A stretch of DNA of 5,351 nucleotides from an uncultured Oscillospiraceae bacterium (GTDB lineage Bacteria > Bacillota > Clostridia > Oscillospirales > Oscillospiraceae), in assembly GCA_900752445.1 (NCBI GenBank), contig CAADVN010000147.1, positions 1 through 5,351 of the forward strand, read 5' to 3'. The translations under genes were made by a program, and so were the position numbers. This document shows positions 5,293 through 5,351 of the stretch, one piece after another (position 1 is the first letter of the stretch; the number at the start of each line of letters is the position of its first letter). The notes under the pieces were generated by a model. It saw only the letters and a program-made list of their open reading frames with translations, made no database searches and was not told where the DNA came from.

Positions 5293-5322
5293 AAAAAAGC
5301 GGCTTCCGAGATCGGAAGGCGC
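5293..5322 (-). terminator. Intrinsic terminator of a minus-strand gene beyond the right edge
   Basis: On the minus strand a hairpin (5322-5312 with 5309-5299; 3 bp, one mismatch, then 6-7 bp, loop of 2-4) is followed at once by six T (5298-5293). This is a good rho-independent terminator shape. It implies a minus-strand gene ending at or beyond the right border of the window, in tandem with the methyltransferase but transcribed separately. The remaining bases 5323-5351 show no recognisable coding sequence. Confidence 0.7.
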
Positions 5323-5351
5323 TGGGGCGCGAGGCGGGGCTTTGACCCCCC

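Noticed and set aside
5336..5351. GGGG/CCCC inverted repeat at the right edge
   Set aside because: The stem is only four G-C pairs around a six-base spacer and is cut by the window border; too little to call.

Overview
The window looks like a piece of a GC-rich Firmicutes chromosome, probably a gut-type clostridium (Oscillospiraceae-like). This is inferred from strong GGAGG-type ribosome binding sites, GC-rich coding sequence with AT-rich intergenic DNA, a perfect CIRCE heat-shock operator, and protein styles typical of Clostridia. No rRNA, tRNA, CRISPR array, insertion sequence or phage gene is visible. The window is almost fully coding, and no stretch above 300 bases lacks a gene.

Positions 1-3812 (+) hold a polar-amino-acid-type ABC importer coupled to an amidohydrolase. 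The order is a solute-binding lipoprotein (5' end cut off by the window), an intrinsic terminator-like hairpin, a permease, an ATPase, and an AbgB-like M20 metallohydrolase. The last three genes overlap (11 and 4 bases) and are surely co-translated. The simplest reading is import of an amino acid or small amidated/acylated amino acid, followed by cytoplasmic hydrolysis. p-Aminobenzoyl-glutamate is the family precedent, but the substrate is not shown by the sequence.

Positions 3813-4429 (+) hold a small heat-shock protein (Hsp20) gene. Its upstream region is unusually rich. A perfect CIRCE (HrcA operator) begins 4 bases after the hydrolase stop codon and sits inside a longer 15-bp palindrome that may also end the upstream transcript. 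A 9-base direct repeat, a plausible sigma-A promoter, and a leader in which one segment can pair either with an upstream partner or with the hsp20 Shine-Dalgarno sequence follow. The last is a candidate RNA switch or thermometer. A 14-bp GNRA-loop hairpin closes the gene.

Positions 4451-5351 (-) hold a class I SAM-dependent methyltransferase convergent with hsp20, sharing the bidirectional terminator. Its promoter lies at about 5253-5281. Upstream of that, a minus-strand intrinsic terminator shows that another minus-strand gene ends just outside the right edge.

The most interesting element is the hsp20 control region (CIRCE plus candidate SD-sequestering leader). The importer-hydrolase operon is the second. 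I found no clear evidence of a wholly new system.
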